Shown in pieces: positions 12,433-25,172 of a stretch of DNA of 64,000 bases. This DNA is from Laguncularia racemosa (lineage: Eukaryota; Streptophyta; Magnoliopsida; Myrtales; Combretaceae). The notes under the pieces are model-generated. The model did no database searches. It saw only the letters and a program-made list of their open reading frames with translations, and was not told where the DNA came from. Each line of letters opens with the position of its first letter. Position 1 is the first letter of the stretch. Where the stretch lies: contig JBBMOL010000097.1 of NCBI GenBank assembly GCA_037954665.1, forward strand, positions 930,001 through 994,000, in the 5' to 3' direction. The translations under genes and the position numbers were made by a program.

Positions 12433-15400
12433 CATGCATCATAAGTGATTGTACAACACTACTTTTGATTTCAAAGGCCATAGAATTTAACATTACTTCA
12501 TGTGTATACAACATGATTTCAAGTGCCATATTCAACAGATTTTAATTTAGCTGCATTTTTGGAATTATTTTAAGAATTTTTTTTTTCTTTTTCCCTTTTT
12601 CCATTATGCTTAAGGTGTATCTAAGGCCACTATTACTCTCATGTATGGGTTTCACAAGTGTCATCATTGTAGTGGTATGGTTCCATGTGAATAGACATAT
12701 ATGTATGTGGATTTGCTAGTATATTATGGTTTATAGGTGTTTTTAGGTATCCCGTCCATTCCCATTGGAGGGCTTTAATCCTAAATGAAGGTTGAACTTG
12801 ATTTTAGTGATTATGGAAGTGGTGGTATTCAATAGTGGAGGAAGCCTCTAATGATAATGCCAAGTTTAAGTTTAATGGTTTGGGCTGTGGGAATGTCTAT
12901 ACGATGGTTTACTATAGACATGGGTGGGTCCAAAGACCTACTACTAGTTCAAAGCCAAGAAATCAAGAAACTAACATTGACCTACCAAGTGCTAGGATTA
13001 GGTGGGTCAAGCCTCGTTGGTTCCAATGCAGCTTCAATGACAAGGCTAGTTCCACAAGTTTACTAATTAATAAGCCAATTCTTTTTTCTTTTTGTCTTTT
13101 GTTTTTTTGGTTTCTTTAATAGACCCATTGAGCCTAGAGCTAAAGTAGGTCTTGGTTCATGGCTTGGGAGTTGGCTTATCTTGTTCCTAACGGTATAAGA
13201 CACAAGCCTTATGCAGGTTTGATTCGGTTTGTGAGTATGGCAAGTTTATTAGGCATCGTATCAAACTAGACTATGATTTAGGTAATCTTATAGGAGGCTA
13301 AGAGGATGGTAGTGTTGAGGGATGGTCTTAGTGTCCGTAGTGCTTTATTATTAGTGGGTTAGTAAATAGTAACTTGGTAGTAGTCCAAGGATGATCAAGG
13401 TTAGGGCTCGGTTTAATATAGGGATAGGATGAAGAAAAAGGAAAATTATCTTATTTTTCCTCTCTAACAATATCTGAATATAATCTATTATGTTTCTAGG
13501 ACTTTATTAGTAAGATTTTTTCTTTTTGTCTCATGAAGGAAGTTATTGCTTTAGTATTTAAAAACACAATTTTCAAACTTCGAGAAATTTATGTCTACTT
13601 TTGGTAAATAAAAAAAAATAAATTTATAATTCTTTCTCTATATTTGTTAACATATTGGCAAAATCCACAAATGCTATCAAAAGAAGGTAGGAAGATAGCT
13701 CATAGTCCATCTCACAATTAGAGAATAATAATGCCATTTAGGGCAATTGAGTGTTAGATGCATAAATATGATAGTTAAGGGAGTAACTTATAAAATATAT
13801 AAATGCCTGTTCTTTCTCTTTCCTCATAAAGTTATCTTTTGTTGATGATGAAAAAAAATCCATTCATGCAAGTATCAAATAATAATACACAGCAACAAAC
13901 ATTCTTAATTACTCTAGCTTTAACAAACATGTCTTTTTTAGGACGAAGATTACTTCCCAAATGATTCCATCACCAAGAATAATAAGAATGTGTGCATGCA
14001 ACATTATGCGATGACTGGGTGATGCCTCCATGGGCTTTACCTAAGATTGAGTCAACGTTTGGGGTTTGATATTCGGATAGTCACGTGACTAAAAGCCTTG
14101 CTGCTCCGGAGTTCTACTTCTTTTCAACTGGACACGCGGTCAACTAACTTTAAGTGTCTCGTGACCGTTGACCTCGTTCAGCTTCACCTGGATATCTCTG
14201 TCTGCAATAGTTATCATCATTTTTTTTTCCTTTTTCCTATTAATTGCTACCGACTGATTGAATTTTATTTATACCATTTTCTAGACACTAATTATAGATT
14301 TCACTTGAAAAATATGAATACACATTCACCATTCAAACATGACATATATATATATAATCAATTTTAATAATGAGTAATCCAAGATACTAAGTTGTTAAAA
14401 TAACTTTCTTTTCTTTTACTTAATTTAGATCTTGATTAACGTACTTAATTGATTTCAAGCTTTTTATAGGGAACTTAGACAATTACTATTTCATATTTCT
14501 ACCTATGCACTAAAATTTTCAATATATTTCAAGTAATTTTATCTTAAATGTGAATATCTTTTTCTTAAGTAATTATTAATTATAACGGAAAGAGTGAATT
14601 CAAACATGATCGATCCTATTGAAAGATTAACATCTATACCACTAGATTATAAGGATGTTGCAATGTACTTTGAGTTATTTAATGTATTTTGATCTACTTT
14701 TTGAAAGATAACAAGTCCCATCATTGTGATGGTAATAAGTTAAGTCTTTAGTTATTATTATTATTATTATTAATTAAGAACATAGGAATCCATGCACAAT
14801 AGGAAAATATTTGTTGGGCTGAAACTACTTCGTAAATTGAAGGTACCAAATGATGTGTCATTCTTTTTATCCGTTGGTTTTTGAATTTACAGTCAAAATA
14901 CAGTATAATGGATCCCATGTGAAAACTCAATGAAAGTGCCATGAGTAAATGGATGGTCCAAGAACTAGTAACCCGTTTCTCGCACTAATCGCTATAAGCG
15001 GTTTGGGCCCCTTAAACCAATGGGCCTAACCTGCCGTATAGAGGCAAAAAAAAATCACAAAAAAAGTGAAAGAAGAAAGCCTGCGAATGGAATTTCAAAA
15101 CAAGAAAAAGAGTTATGATGAAAAAAATTTCAAAGGTTGCAACTCTATGAACTTGGGAAGAAATAGAAAGAAAAAGAGAAGACTGTTGAAGACAAATGCG
15201 GAAATTTGATAGAAGAAGACATATACAAAGATGAAAACATTGGAAGCGAATGGAAGTTTTGAACAAAAGGAGCACATTTTGAAAAAAAAAACATTCACGT
15301 AGGTTTATAGAATTGCAGGCGGTAGGCAATAGGTTAAAGTTGTCGATAGAGAAAAAGAGAAATTTGAGCGCATAAATCTTACCTAGGTTATAAGCTTGCA

Positions 15401-15747
15401 GGAGTAAGTGTAGCGTGTAGGTATTCAAAAAATTGAATTTAAACATTGCGAGGGAGCAAAATAAATTAAACAAGTTCTTGGATGTTCTGTAAATGTATGC
15501 TGCAGTTTCACAAGCAGAATTTCTTACGCAAAAAATTTACACTCACTCTTATGCTTTCATTTTCTGTTTTCTATACTCTCATCTTCTATTTTCTATGCTT
15601 TGATATTCTATTTTCTATGCTCTCATCTTCTATACTTCTAATATCTTCCGAATAATTTCTATTATATATCTTTTGAACTGTTGAATATATTTTGTCCTCT
15701 CATTTGCCTATATCATTATTTTCTACTTATATTAATTTCAAAAAATG
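12433..15747. other. Intergenic stretch without a supported gene
   Basis: An ORF at 12835-13119 (plus) shows no known domain and no codon pattern that sets it apart. A somewhat GC-richer patch at 14030-14210 and another at 14950-15040 stand out from the AT-rich flank. The second may be the subterminal region of the hAT relic that follows. An (ATT)n run lies at about 14751-14772. Confidence 0.35.
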
Positions 15748-17580
15748 GTAAGTTTTTTTCACAGTTCAAGTTCTTTTAAAAGAGATCATTCTAAAAAAAG
15801 TGATAAGGAAAAATCTGTATAAGAAGCATCTAAACAATTTTTTGAAGTTGATGATTATGATATTTACAACTTCACCAATGATTAGTTAGAGGACTTGATG
15901 ATGCCACCCCCAAGCTTTGATCAAAGGTCTTTCAATGGACAAAACCAACTATTGCCACAAGAGGGTAGTGAAGAGGAGGCAGAAAAAGAAGGGGAAGACG
16001 ATGTCTAGGAAGTGCCAGAGGAAGAAATGCCAAACCACTTACATGGCCCATCCAACTTTATAGGTAAGCCATTTACAACACTTAAATAAGATATTCTTAC
16101 TAAATATTTTCGTAAAATTATAGGAAAAGATAGGAGGACTTGTGCTTATTGCAACTATTACCAATCAAGTTATGCATGGAAAAAAAGAGAAGGGTATGGC
16201 ACTCTCAATAGGCATAGGCGACCGAAGCACCCCACGAAGTTCAATATAAATAAGTTGTAGTAATAAATTTCCCAATCAGGTATATCATAAGGAGGAGGTC
16301 TATTTCGATATTTTTTTGAGAGGCAACGGGTTTTACTTGCATAATACTTAGTGAAATGTAACTTGTCATGGAATCACACAACGTCTAAGCATCAGTTAAA
16401 GTGTGAATGGAAAGCGCTGAATCTAAGCTCACATAGTTATAGTCCAAAAATAATAGAACGAACCATCATGAAGCTCTATCGCAATAGTAAGCATGAATTG
16501 GATGCTCTTTTCAATTCTCTTAATATGCATCTTTCTATTTGCGCAGATATATGGACCGATCCGTGACATGAAGATTCATACATGAGAGTTATATACCACT
16601 GAATAGATGATGTATAAAACACTTTTCATATTATAAGTATTATTTTAGACAAAAAAATATTTTTTCAATTGGTTTTGACAACACAACCGCTAACATAGCA
16701 TTCATTGACGAACTTCAAGTTTTATGTCAACCAATATAAGGTGAGACTTTTTTTCACATTTGATGTGTCTGCTACATGTTAAATCTTTATATGAAGGATG
16801 GTATGAATTATTTAGATTTTAAGATGTCCCCAATAAGATGACTAGTTTGTTTTTTAATTGACTATCCTTCTGTAAATAAGGCATGGCGAAGATTTTGTAT
16901 TGAAAATGATATACGATTGAAAAAAAATTAAAAATAATGTTAAGTATAGATAAAATTTCACATATTGACTTTTAGAAAGTATAGTTGTTTATAAAGATAC
17001 ATTATGTTCTTTTGCTATCATGAATATCCCAAATATTCCACTATACCTTAACAATTGGGATGTATGAAGTAGAATGTTGAATGCTTTAAAAGTTTTTCAT
17101 GAATATACTTTAACATGATACCACACATGGTCACACACTTCCCTCGCAATGAATGATGCTGCAAAAGTTGAAGCGACACCATTTTAGGTTAAGTAAATAC
17201 ACAAAACTTAATGATTGCTTCAATACACACTTTGAATTTAGTTATAATAGTATCATGGATTTCAACATCTTGGATTGGTGGAGGAGTCACAGGAAGATGT
17301 ATCCAATCCTCTCTCGAATGGCTCGCCTAGTTTTGGCTACTCCAATATCAATGGTAACTATTGAACAGACTTTCAGCACAGCAGGCCTTATCTTATTCCA
17401 GCGGCGATCGAGACTAGCACCCATCAATGTTGAGGCTTTAGCTTGTATAGAAGATTAGTTAAGGTAAGGAATTGAGCACAAGAGTCATACAGGATGTTCA
17501 ATGAAGAAGATGAATACTTTAGTGATTTTATTTCGTCGGGTGAAAGCTCCACTGGTTCGAATTTTGATATCGGGTAAACC
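15748..17580 (+). pseudogene. hAT transposase relic (BED finger and dimerisation domain)
   Basis: Plus-strand pieces, interrupted by many stops and frameshifts, give an ordered hAT transposase. There is an acidic N-terminal segment (from the ATG at 15748, with EEEAEKEGEDD) and a BED-finger-like stretch CNYYQSS...GTLNRHRR near 16150-16220. A core segment follows at 16351-16566 (IMKLYRNSKHELDALF and SICADIWTDP), then HEDSYMRVIYH. The C-terminal dimerisation domain lies at about 17240-17460 (DILDWWRSHRKMYPILSRMA, TIEQTFSTAG, RRSRLAPINVEALAC). The tail appears to run on in another frame to about 17580. It is clearly non-functional and belongs to a different hAT lineage from the element at 4095-8103. 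Exact element ends were not found; GC-richer stretches at 14950-15040 and 18000-18145 may be its subterminal regions. Confidence 0.82.
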
Positions 17581-19000
17581 AAATTTTGTAAAAATAATAA
17601 TACTGCCTTATTTATTTTTTATACTAAGTTAGAGATATTTTTTAAGGGGAGTAGTACTCCCTTATGTATTTTTATTATTTATTTATAGAGTCTTATTCTC
17701 ATGTACAAGAGGTAAAGCCAAGTGTCTTTCTCTTTTTTTTTGTAATTTTTTTGTTTAATCAATAAAATTCGATGTTGGCATCTCGTAGTATATGAGATAT
17801 TGCTACCAATTAATTTTCCAAACATCGTATATTGCCCCTAAAATGGTGGATTAAATTTTGATGTTAATAAATTTAAGGAAAGAAACAAACTAACTCAAAA
17901 AATACATACAAATAAGTAATAAATAATCTAAAAAAATGAAAAACAAGTAATAAAAAATAAGAAACAAAAAATTAAAAACAATTTAAAAAAAAAATTTGAA
18001 GGCTAGTTCACGAGTCAAACGGTCAAACTAGCCTGGTTTCAACTAGCTTGGTTTCGATTCCCCCTCATGCCGACCCTTGACTCGACGGGTCCAGGTTGGT
18101 CTTAAGCCGGTTTGGAATCGGCCTGATGTATAAGGTTGGTCTTTTGTGAAAATTAATTTTGTAGACGGTACTTACCATCGACATGTTTTCCTATATAAAG
18201 GATCATATATTGCACCAAAATCCAAATTTGGGCTTTAAAAAGATAAAACTTACTGTCCCTTGTGATGTAGAAAATGGGCTGTCGACACTGGGAAGCAACT
18301 TTGTATAGATTCGAGCCGATACATAGGTGATATTTTTTGTTATATCTACACTCTAACATACTATTTATATATGTGTAAATATATATATAAAACTAATGAA
18401 AGACAGGTAACTATATAGAAATAGGTACACATAAGGAGGTAACTAACATTGCTCGTCCTCGGGATTTCAATGCATACTTCCATTTCTTTCATCTTCTTTC
18501 CACCTCCAACATAAGAAAATCAGAGTGAAAAATGCTGAAATCGTTCGATTTAGAAATTCTACCTTAGGATAATGTAGAGCAAAATTAGCTTCATTACAAA
18601 ACATCCTAAAACTATAGAATTTTCTTAGTCCAATTAAGTTTTTAAGTGTATTTACACGAATGGCTAGTGCACTCTAGCCAGAGCATGTTACTCATAACAA
18701 GCATTCATTTATTAATGCATCCAAACCAGCACATTAACATGCAATTTTTCCCGAGGCTCTCATAAACTAGAGATATGGTCGCTGCTCTCCATCCAACTAG
18801 GATGGAGGAGCAGGTTCGATCTATAACTGGCAGAAAGGAAAAGCATGCAATCTTTGAATATGAAATGTATGACTGAGAAAAAGAAGAATGTACTAAGCAC
18901 ATTTTGTTTGCCAATCTGGCAATTAAGCTTTTTATTCATCAATTTAAAAAATCTAAGCTGATCTCTATACTAAATACGTTCAAACATAGATACACACGTC
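17581..19000. other. Non-coding stretch, possible hAT right end then AT-rich DNA
   Basis: The segment 18000-18145 contains repeated short motifs (CTAGTT, GGTTTCGA, GGTTGGTC, CCGGTTTGGAATCGG), typical of transposon subterminal repeats. The remainder has no supported gene. Confidence 0.35.
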
Positions 19001-19298
19001 AACTACTATGAAAACTTGGGTTCAACAGCACTGATCACCAACATCTTATGCAGCTCCAACCTGATTTTCATTCGGTAATTCAAGCACACACCATATAGAA
19101 AAGCACTTGTACCAAGCTTAATAGGATACACTACAAAAGGAACTTCGGAGAACTTTATCTGCTTCTGCATTTTTGGGGGGTATGCTGTATGCTTGCAGCC
19201 CTCCGATGGATCCAACACAGTTTGTAGGAGACCAATGCAAAACTTATTTGCTAGGAGATTCGGCAAATTCAGACATAATTGGAAGTTGGTGAGGCTAC
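19001..19298 (-). other. Probable 3'UTR of DAHP synthase
   Basis: This is the sequence immediately downstream of the TAA stop on the minus strand. It is moderately AT-rich with no competing gene. The polyadenylation site cannot be fixed from the sequence alone, so the extent is approximate. Confidence 0.45.
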
Positions 19299-22193
19299 TT
19301 AAATGCCTAAGGATAGAAGGCGTTGAGTTCCGATCCTCCTCTTTCTAAGACGCTCAGCAATAATGAATGACAACTCAAGGGCTTGAGAAGCGTTCAGCCT
19401 TGGATCACAGTGTGTGTGGTAGCGGGAGCCCAAATCATCATAAGTCACGGTTCTAGATCCTCCAATGCACTCTGTCACATTCTGTCCAGTCATTTCCAGA
19501 TGAATACCTCCAGGGTGACTTCCTTCTTGCTCATGAACATCAAAGAATGCGCGCACCTCAGCCTAGCATAATATCAAAAAATGCCATTAGATTAAGAAAA
19601 AATACACTTATAATTATTGTGATAAAAAATCAATGAACTGTTACTGCTTATAACAAGCCTTTCATTATGTAAGAGACAAAGTCTAATGTCATTCATTCAA
19701 CGGAATTACCCCACTTAATTCTTGCTTATTTTGAAGCAGACATTACTGCTGCCTGCTTAGTCAATTTTGTGAGGGTATAGCCTTATAGAGCTTTGAAAAT
19801 CACGGCATTTTCTCATACGGATAAACATTCGGTCTACACAAGCTATTTAACAGAGAATACATCTTAGCTAGATCACAATCTAGCAAGCAAATCAATGAAG
19901 CCTGCAACATTTTTAGACATCCTCGCAAAGCCAAGTGGTTTGTTTAATGGAATAAAGAGAAGTATATGAGGAAAGGATTATATACCAGGATGGAATCAAA
20001 TGCCCTTGTTTTCAGCCCACATGGTGCCTTTATGGTGTTTCCATGCATGGGATCACAAACCCAGGTCACAATGTGCCCTGCCCTCCTGACAGCTCTGATC
20101 AAGTGTGGAAGCTTGACTCTCAAGTTTTCAGCTCCCATTCTCACAATAATTGTAATCCTTCCAGGCTTGTTGTTGGGGTTGAGGATCTCAATGAGCTTAA
20201 CAAGCTCGTTTGGATCCATTTTGTTACTCACCTGTATGACAGGATTTAATATCAAAACCAAAACTTTTGCAAACCCTATTCAAGAAGTAAAATCAACATC
20301 CGTTCTTGCCATATTATTTAGAGCATCGGTTTCAATAGTAATAATAAGTTTATATCAGAAAGAAGCAAGGGCCATACTTTAACACCCAGGGGATTGGCAA
20401 TTCCCCTCAAGAACTCAACATGAGCACCATCCAGTTGACGGGTACGCTCTCCACACCAAAGCATGTGGGCAGAACAATCGTAGTAGAGGCCAGAAGTTGA
20501 ATCCAGTCTAGTAAGTGCCTGTTCATAAGGCAAAAGCAAGCACTCGTGAGAGGTCCAGAAATCGGTTGTTTTCATGACAGGGTGGTCAATAGTGAGTCCT
20601 GCAGCAGCCATGAAGCCTAAGGCCTCATCAACTCTGTGAGCCAGTTCCTGGTACCTGTAAAACAACCCAAAAGTCAATGTGTCAAGTTCAAATACATTCT
20701 ATTGCAGGTAAGGACAGGTTGTAAGAGACATGCAATGTTCTACCCTGGATTTTGTTAACAGGTGCATGGGTAAATTTGTTAAGAGATTATAAAGAAATTT
20801 TATATGTTTCAGTGTATTGCTCTTTCTTCTGAAATGTATAGTTTGCGGTTCAGTAATTATTCCTTACTAAATAGTTAATATATTTGACATCATTTACGCC
20901 ACTATCCTAAAGAGAAGCATGTTTTTACCTATCTCCCTGCTCACTGTGCTCAGCAAAGTCGAGATTCCATTGTGTAACCCTCTGCATTGCAGCATAACCT
21001 CCAGTAGCAAAGGCCCTTAGAAGGTTAAGAGTTGCTGAAGACTGAGAGTAAGCCCTGATCATTCTCTCAGGGTCCGGAATCCTTGACTTCTCATCAAAAG
21101 TATCTCCGTTTATGTTGTCTCCCTTGTAACTTGGAAACTTCTTCCCATTAATTTCCTCAAACGGGTCAGACCTTGGCTTTGCAAATTGACCTGCCATTCT
21201 TCCCACCTTTACAGAAAAAACCATGAAAATCAAATCAATTGAGCTATGCACTCTTTTCTCACATGACCAGAAACAATATTAGGACTATATTTATCCCTCT
21301 ATCTGTGTTTAAACAGAAACATCAATGACTAATTTAACTGATACTAGGCTGAGAAATCCAACCGAAAATCTTAGTCTCTAACGTGAAAAAACAAACATTA
21401 TACTTACGAGAGCAATGGGTTCACATTATGCCAGATTAACTAAGGAAACTTACACTTGCAAGGAAGACATATAACTTAGTGACAGAAACAACACGAGGCA
21501 AATCGAAGAGTTCAATAATAACAACTAAACTACTATGCTTTAATTAAAAATTATATTAATCTCTAGCATGCTTTGACCTGCTATAGATATAAAATAAAGA
21601 AATTAATTTAAACATAATCAATTCAAATAATGGAGACGGTAAGTTGAAAAGCAACAAAGGAGATGTACCTTAACAACAGGCATCTGTCCACCAAACGTAA
21701 GAACAACACCCATCTGAAGAAGCACCCTGAAAGTGTCCCTAATATTATTTGCACTGAACTCCTTGAAACTCTCTGCACAGTCACCACCCTGAAGAAGGAA
21801 TGCATTTCCCAAAGCAGCTTCACCAAGCCTCTCTTCGAGAGTCCGTGCCTCACCCGCGAAAACAATTGGTGGGAAGCTCTCGAGGGTCTTAACCACATTC
21901 GCTAGCGCATCGGCATCAGGGTACTCAGGCAATTGCAAAGCCTTCTTACTCTTCCAGCTAGCCAATGTCCATTTTCCGGTACCCGGGGCAGGTTTAGGGG
22001 CAACCTTTTCAGCCACGGCAGGGGTCTTGGCAGGCTCCGCGGCATGGACGGCAGAGATAGGCCGGGAGGACTTCTGGGAGGCCTTGGGGGGGAGGAGGGA
22101 AAACGCGGGTTGGGATGGGGAGGATTTGGTGAGAAGGTTACCGGTTCCGTATACGGATTTAGAAGACAAGGTGGAGGTGTTTGCGAGGGCCAT
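19299..22193 (-). CDS. Class II 3-deoxy-D-arabino-heptulosonate 7-phosphate synthase, plastidial
   Basis: This is a complete plant DAHP synthase of about 529 aa (Arabidopsis DHS proteins are similar). It condenses phosphoenolpyruvate with erythrose 4-phosphate in the first step of the shikimate pathway, in plastids. Five exons join in frame at GT-AG sites: 22193-21669, 21206-20929, 20654-20378, 20231-19986 and 19562-19299. The Ser/Pro/Ala-rich first ~55-60 residues look like a transit peptide. Family motifs follow in order: GGDCAESF (metal-ligand Cys region), VGRMAGQFAKPRS, RIPDPERMIRAYSQS, ATGGYAAMQRVTQWN, SHECLLLPYE, SAHMLWCGERTRQLDGAH, NPNNKPGRITIIVRMGAENL, DPMHGNT, HLEMTGQNVTECIGG and HTHCDPRLNASQALEL. 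The protein ends RLLSLGI. No frameshift or missing motif is seen, so it should be active. It stands alone, with no other pathway gene nearby. Confidence 0.97.
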
Positions 22194-22372
22194 TCTGCAG
22201 AGCTAGTCAATTTAAAGCTAAGAAGGCTCTTCTATTTGTTATATCACTCGAGTTATCTGTATACGAAAACTCGAGTGATTGGGATTTAGAAGGAGGGGGA
22301 GAGGTTGCGAAAGCTGGATTCGGGGTTTGGTTGGAGGGGCGGCTTAAGAAAGGGGGCGTGTGGTAGAGGGAG

Positions 22373-22380
22373 TATATATA
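22373..22380 (-). promoter_or_regulatory. TATA box of DAHP synthase gene
   Basis: On the minus strand TATATATA in the context CCTATATATACTCC lies about 180 bases before the ATG. It is flanked by pyrimidine-rich sequence (CT-rich on the coding strand) typical of plant core promoters and leaders. It would set transcription start near 22345 and give a leader of about 150 bases. Confidence 0.6.
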
Positions 22381-22576
22381 GGATTTTAATAGGAGAAGGG
22401 AGGTTTGGGAGTGGGGGGCGGTGGAAGGAGAAAAAGGGGTGGGGGAAATGAGAGAGAAAGGAGGGGGTGTGGAAGGAAAAGAGTTCGGTAAGAGATCAGC
22501 GGTCAATGGGAAATTGGGAGGAAGGTAGTTACGGAATTATAGATGGGGACCTTTTGGTCAATTAGAGGAAATAATT

Positions 22577-22582
22577 CACGTG
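22577..22582. promoter_or_regulatory. G-box CACGTG upstream of DAHP synthase
   Basis: A palindromic CACGTG about 200 bases upstream of the TATA box. bZIP/bHLH factors bind such sites; a role here is inference only. Confidence 0.4.
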
Positions 22583-22590
22583 TTCGATCT

Positions 22591-22613
22591 TTTCTTTCTT
22601 TCTTTCTTTCTTT
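22591..22613. repeat. (TTTC)n microsatellite
   Basis: A TTTC tetranucleotide run of about five to six units just upstream of the DAHP synthase promoter. Confidence 0.85.
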
Positions 22614-22619
22614 ATTTTT

Positions 22620-24548
22620 TATTTTATTGATGGAAAGTATCTGAAGATGAAAGTAACTTAAGGCATGTAAAATACAAAGCAGCTACGCGTTTGTTTACTT
22701 CTTATTTATTTTCTTTTTTTCCCCCTATTTTAATAATATATTCTATTTACTTATTTTAATAATAAGGCATGTAAATTATTTGATTTATGGATCATTTGTT
22801 TTGTGCTCTTAGATTTATGACACTCCCTCTTTTTCTTTTTCTTTTTTTTTTCCCGGTTTTACAAATTCAAACAAACACTCAAAATACATAATTTATATAG
22901 ATTAAATCTTATGTAAAAAAAAAAAATTTCAATAGTATATTTGTATTTTAGGAAAAATAAAACTTTCAACCAAAAATAAGTCCAGGTTAGCCTAGAAAAA
23001 TCAGACCTAAAACCGAGTCATGAATTCTTGTATTTTCCTATCTTGTTTTGGCCTTTCTAACATGTCTCTCGTCCGGCTATGACTTGAAATAAGTGAGCAG
23101 AAGTTTAGTCCGTAATGAAACCGAGTCATGAAAAGCGGTTTAGGAATGGAAACGGGATTATCTCTCTTTTGTGCTGTCCGTTCGTGAAAGTATATGCTTT
23201 TCTGGCACTGTTGCACGTGAATCCCGAGTTCTTGTCGAAATACGAGCCGACAAAAAACCTAAGTTGCAATAGAATTCAAATGATTATACTTACATTTGAA
23301 ATGACCTAAGAAGTTTGGATTAAAAAGCTCTAAAAATTATTTATTAAGATTGACTAGTCTAATTTTAAGCTTTATTTACAAACTTACGTATCCACCAAAG
23401 CTCTTTAAAACTTTTGAACTTTTACATATTTTTTTTAGGAGCCTATTAAAGATTTTAAAAATTGATCTTATCTACTATTGCTGGCTATTCATCGTCAAAC
23501 TTTATAAAACTCTTCTTTCAAAGGGCTTTAGATTGAAGATGACAAGCAGCCATTGCTTTAGGGTTTGGAAACTAAAAGATCATGGCATTCCAGTTTATCG
23601 AAATACCACATTAATATATGAGTGCTGAAATTATTTGTTTCTTCTTTTCAATACTTGCTTCTCTCATCATACTTGAAATATCATCTGAAGTACAACACTT
23701 GTCTTTTATACGTGAAGCATGTTTCACATACGTGACATTCATTTGATGATTCCTCGCATTTATAACGTTTAAGGTTGCGTTCATAGACCCTTATATGTAA
23801 TAGGAAGTAGCTCAGATGATAACAAAACACAAAACGGAAAGCTGGTACATCCCAATGTAAACCTGGGTCAACTTTTTTCTCATTTCTTTACCTATTTATG
23901 CTCCAAAGTCCAGGTCTCGAGTGAATTCAACTATTCAAGAGAGAAAATTAACAGTCTAATGTTACCAAACAATCTACCTCAGCCTTGCAAAATATGACCA
24001 ACCCCTTCTGCAAATCACACTAGGTATATGATTTCCAACACATTAATTAGCCATAAGAAGAAAGTGTCATCTCTGAAGAGTGGACAGTAGAAGGACACGT
24101 CTATGTGAAATCTAACTTTCATCCCAGGAAGAGCAAATAAATAAATCTCCTTTTACTCTCAGAAGTCGGAGGTACTCATTCCTATGCATGAATATAGAAG
24201 AGCTGCAATGGCATGTGGACTCGAAGTAAGTGGGGCATATTCATGAGAAGATACTCTAGGACAGCAGGAGGCTAATAAAATAATTGTGAGGTTTTCCTTC
24301 TTGGTGACCATTGGAGCATATCCTCCAAACAAAACAACTGCAAGGGAAAGACCACATCTTCCACGCTATTGAATGTGGTAGCTTTTCTAGAGTCATCCTA
24401 ATTTACCGGTGAGAAAAAGATCGTGTTTGGAATGCATTGGTACTTAGCCTATCATTGATTTCTATACATCGTAATGCATGAAAACTTGATAATGCATCCT
24501 TCAAACGATTTTAGCATTTAAGTATTATAATTTTTAAATTGGGTATTC
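22620..24548. other. Intergenic DNA without a supported gene
   Basis: AT-rich, with only short unrecognised ORFs such as 23350-23628 (plus). I see no domain, RNA gene or repeat structure that I can name. Confidence 0.35.
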
Positions 24549-24556
24549 TATAGTTA
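24549..24556. repeat. Left target-site duplication TATAGTTA
   Basis: Eight bases identical to 25165-25172, flanking the 608-bp element. Confidence 0.75.
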
Positions 24557-25164
24557 TATGGCTACAAATTACACAAGTTACTTACGAGCTAATTAAGCTT
24601 AACTCGGCTTGCTTTGAGCTTAGCTTGGTTTGAGTTCGATTAGTAAATGAGTCGAATTTAAGCTCAAAAATAAAACTTATTTATTTAAATGAGTGGAGCT
24701 TGAGCACTTATTTAAGCTGGCGTAGCGAACCAACTTAAGAGTAGGCTTGTTTATATTATAAATAAGTTGACTTACAAGTAGGTTCGTTTATATTGTTAAC
24801 AAGTTGACTTATAAATAGCTTTATGAGCAAGCTGCAAATAGATTAATGAACAAATTCTCATTTATATTATTAATAAGTTAGTTTGTTAATAAGTTTGTTA
24901 ATAAACTCTTATTTATATTGTTAACAAATTAATTTATGAATAGGTACAGAAACAGGTTTTCATTTATATTGTTAATAAATAGACTTGCGAATAGGCTCGT
25001 AAATAGGTTTGTTTATCTAAATGAACTCTAACTTAGGATCGTTTATTTAAACAAGTTTGAGCTCAAGCATGTAATTTTGGTTTAGTTCGAGTTTGATCAT
25101 TTTTTTAATGAGCCGATTTCAAGTCTTAAAAAGCACAACTTAGTTCGGCTCATTTGCAATCTTA
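24557..25164. mobile_element. Short non-autonomous hAT-like element, 608 bp
   Basis: The element is bounded by a perfect 8-bp direct repeat, TATAGTTA (24549-24556 and 25165-25172). Left end TATGGCTACAAATTA and the reverse complement of the right end TAAGATTGCAAATGA match at 10 of 15 positions. Inside, both subterminal parts carry GAGCT/AAGCTC/GGCTCG motifs. The middle holds a tandem series of short units around 'aataagttgacttacaagtaggtt'. There is no ORF, so it would have to be moved by a transposase encoded elsewhere. Confidence 0.75.
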
Positions 25165-25172
25165 TATAGTTA
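25165..25172. repeat. Right target-site duplication TATAGTTA
   Basis: Eight bases identical to 24549-24556, flanking the 608-bp element. Confidence 0.75.

Noticed and set aside
12835..13119. 94-codon plus-strand ORF
   Set aside because: No recognisable domain, no splice context, and an overlapping ORF of similar quality in another frame; treated as chance.
14998..15473. 153-codon minus-strand ORF rich in Phe and Leu
   Set aside because: A translation of GAAA-rich DNA on the opposite strand; no membrane-protein family is recognised and a second frame is equally open.
21902..22506. Overlapping ORFs on both strands around the DAHP synthase start
   Set aside because: They are shadows of the transit-peptide exon or pyrimidine-rich leader; Pro/Ser-rich or Gly/Arg-rich low-complexity products.
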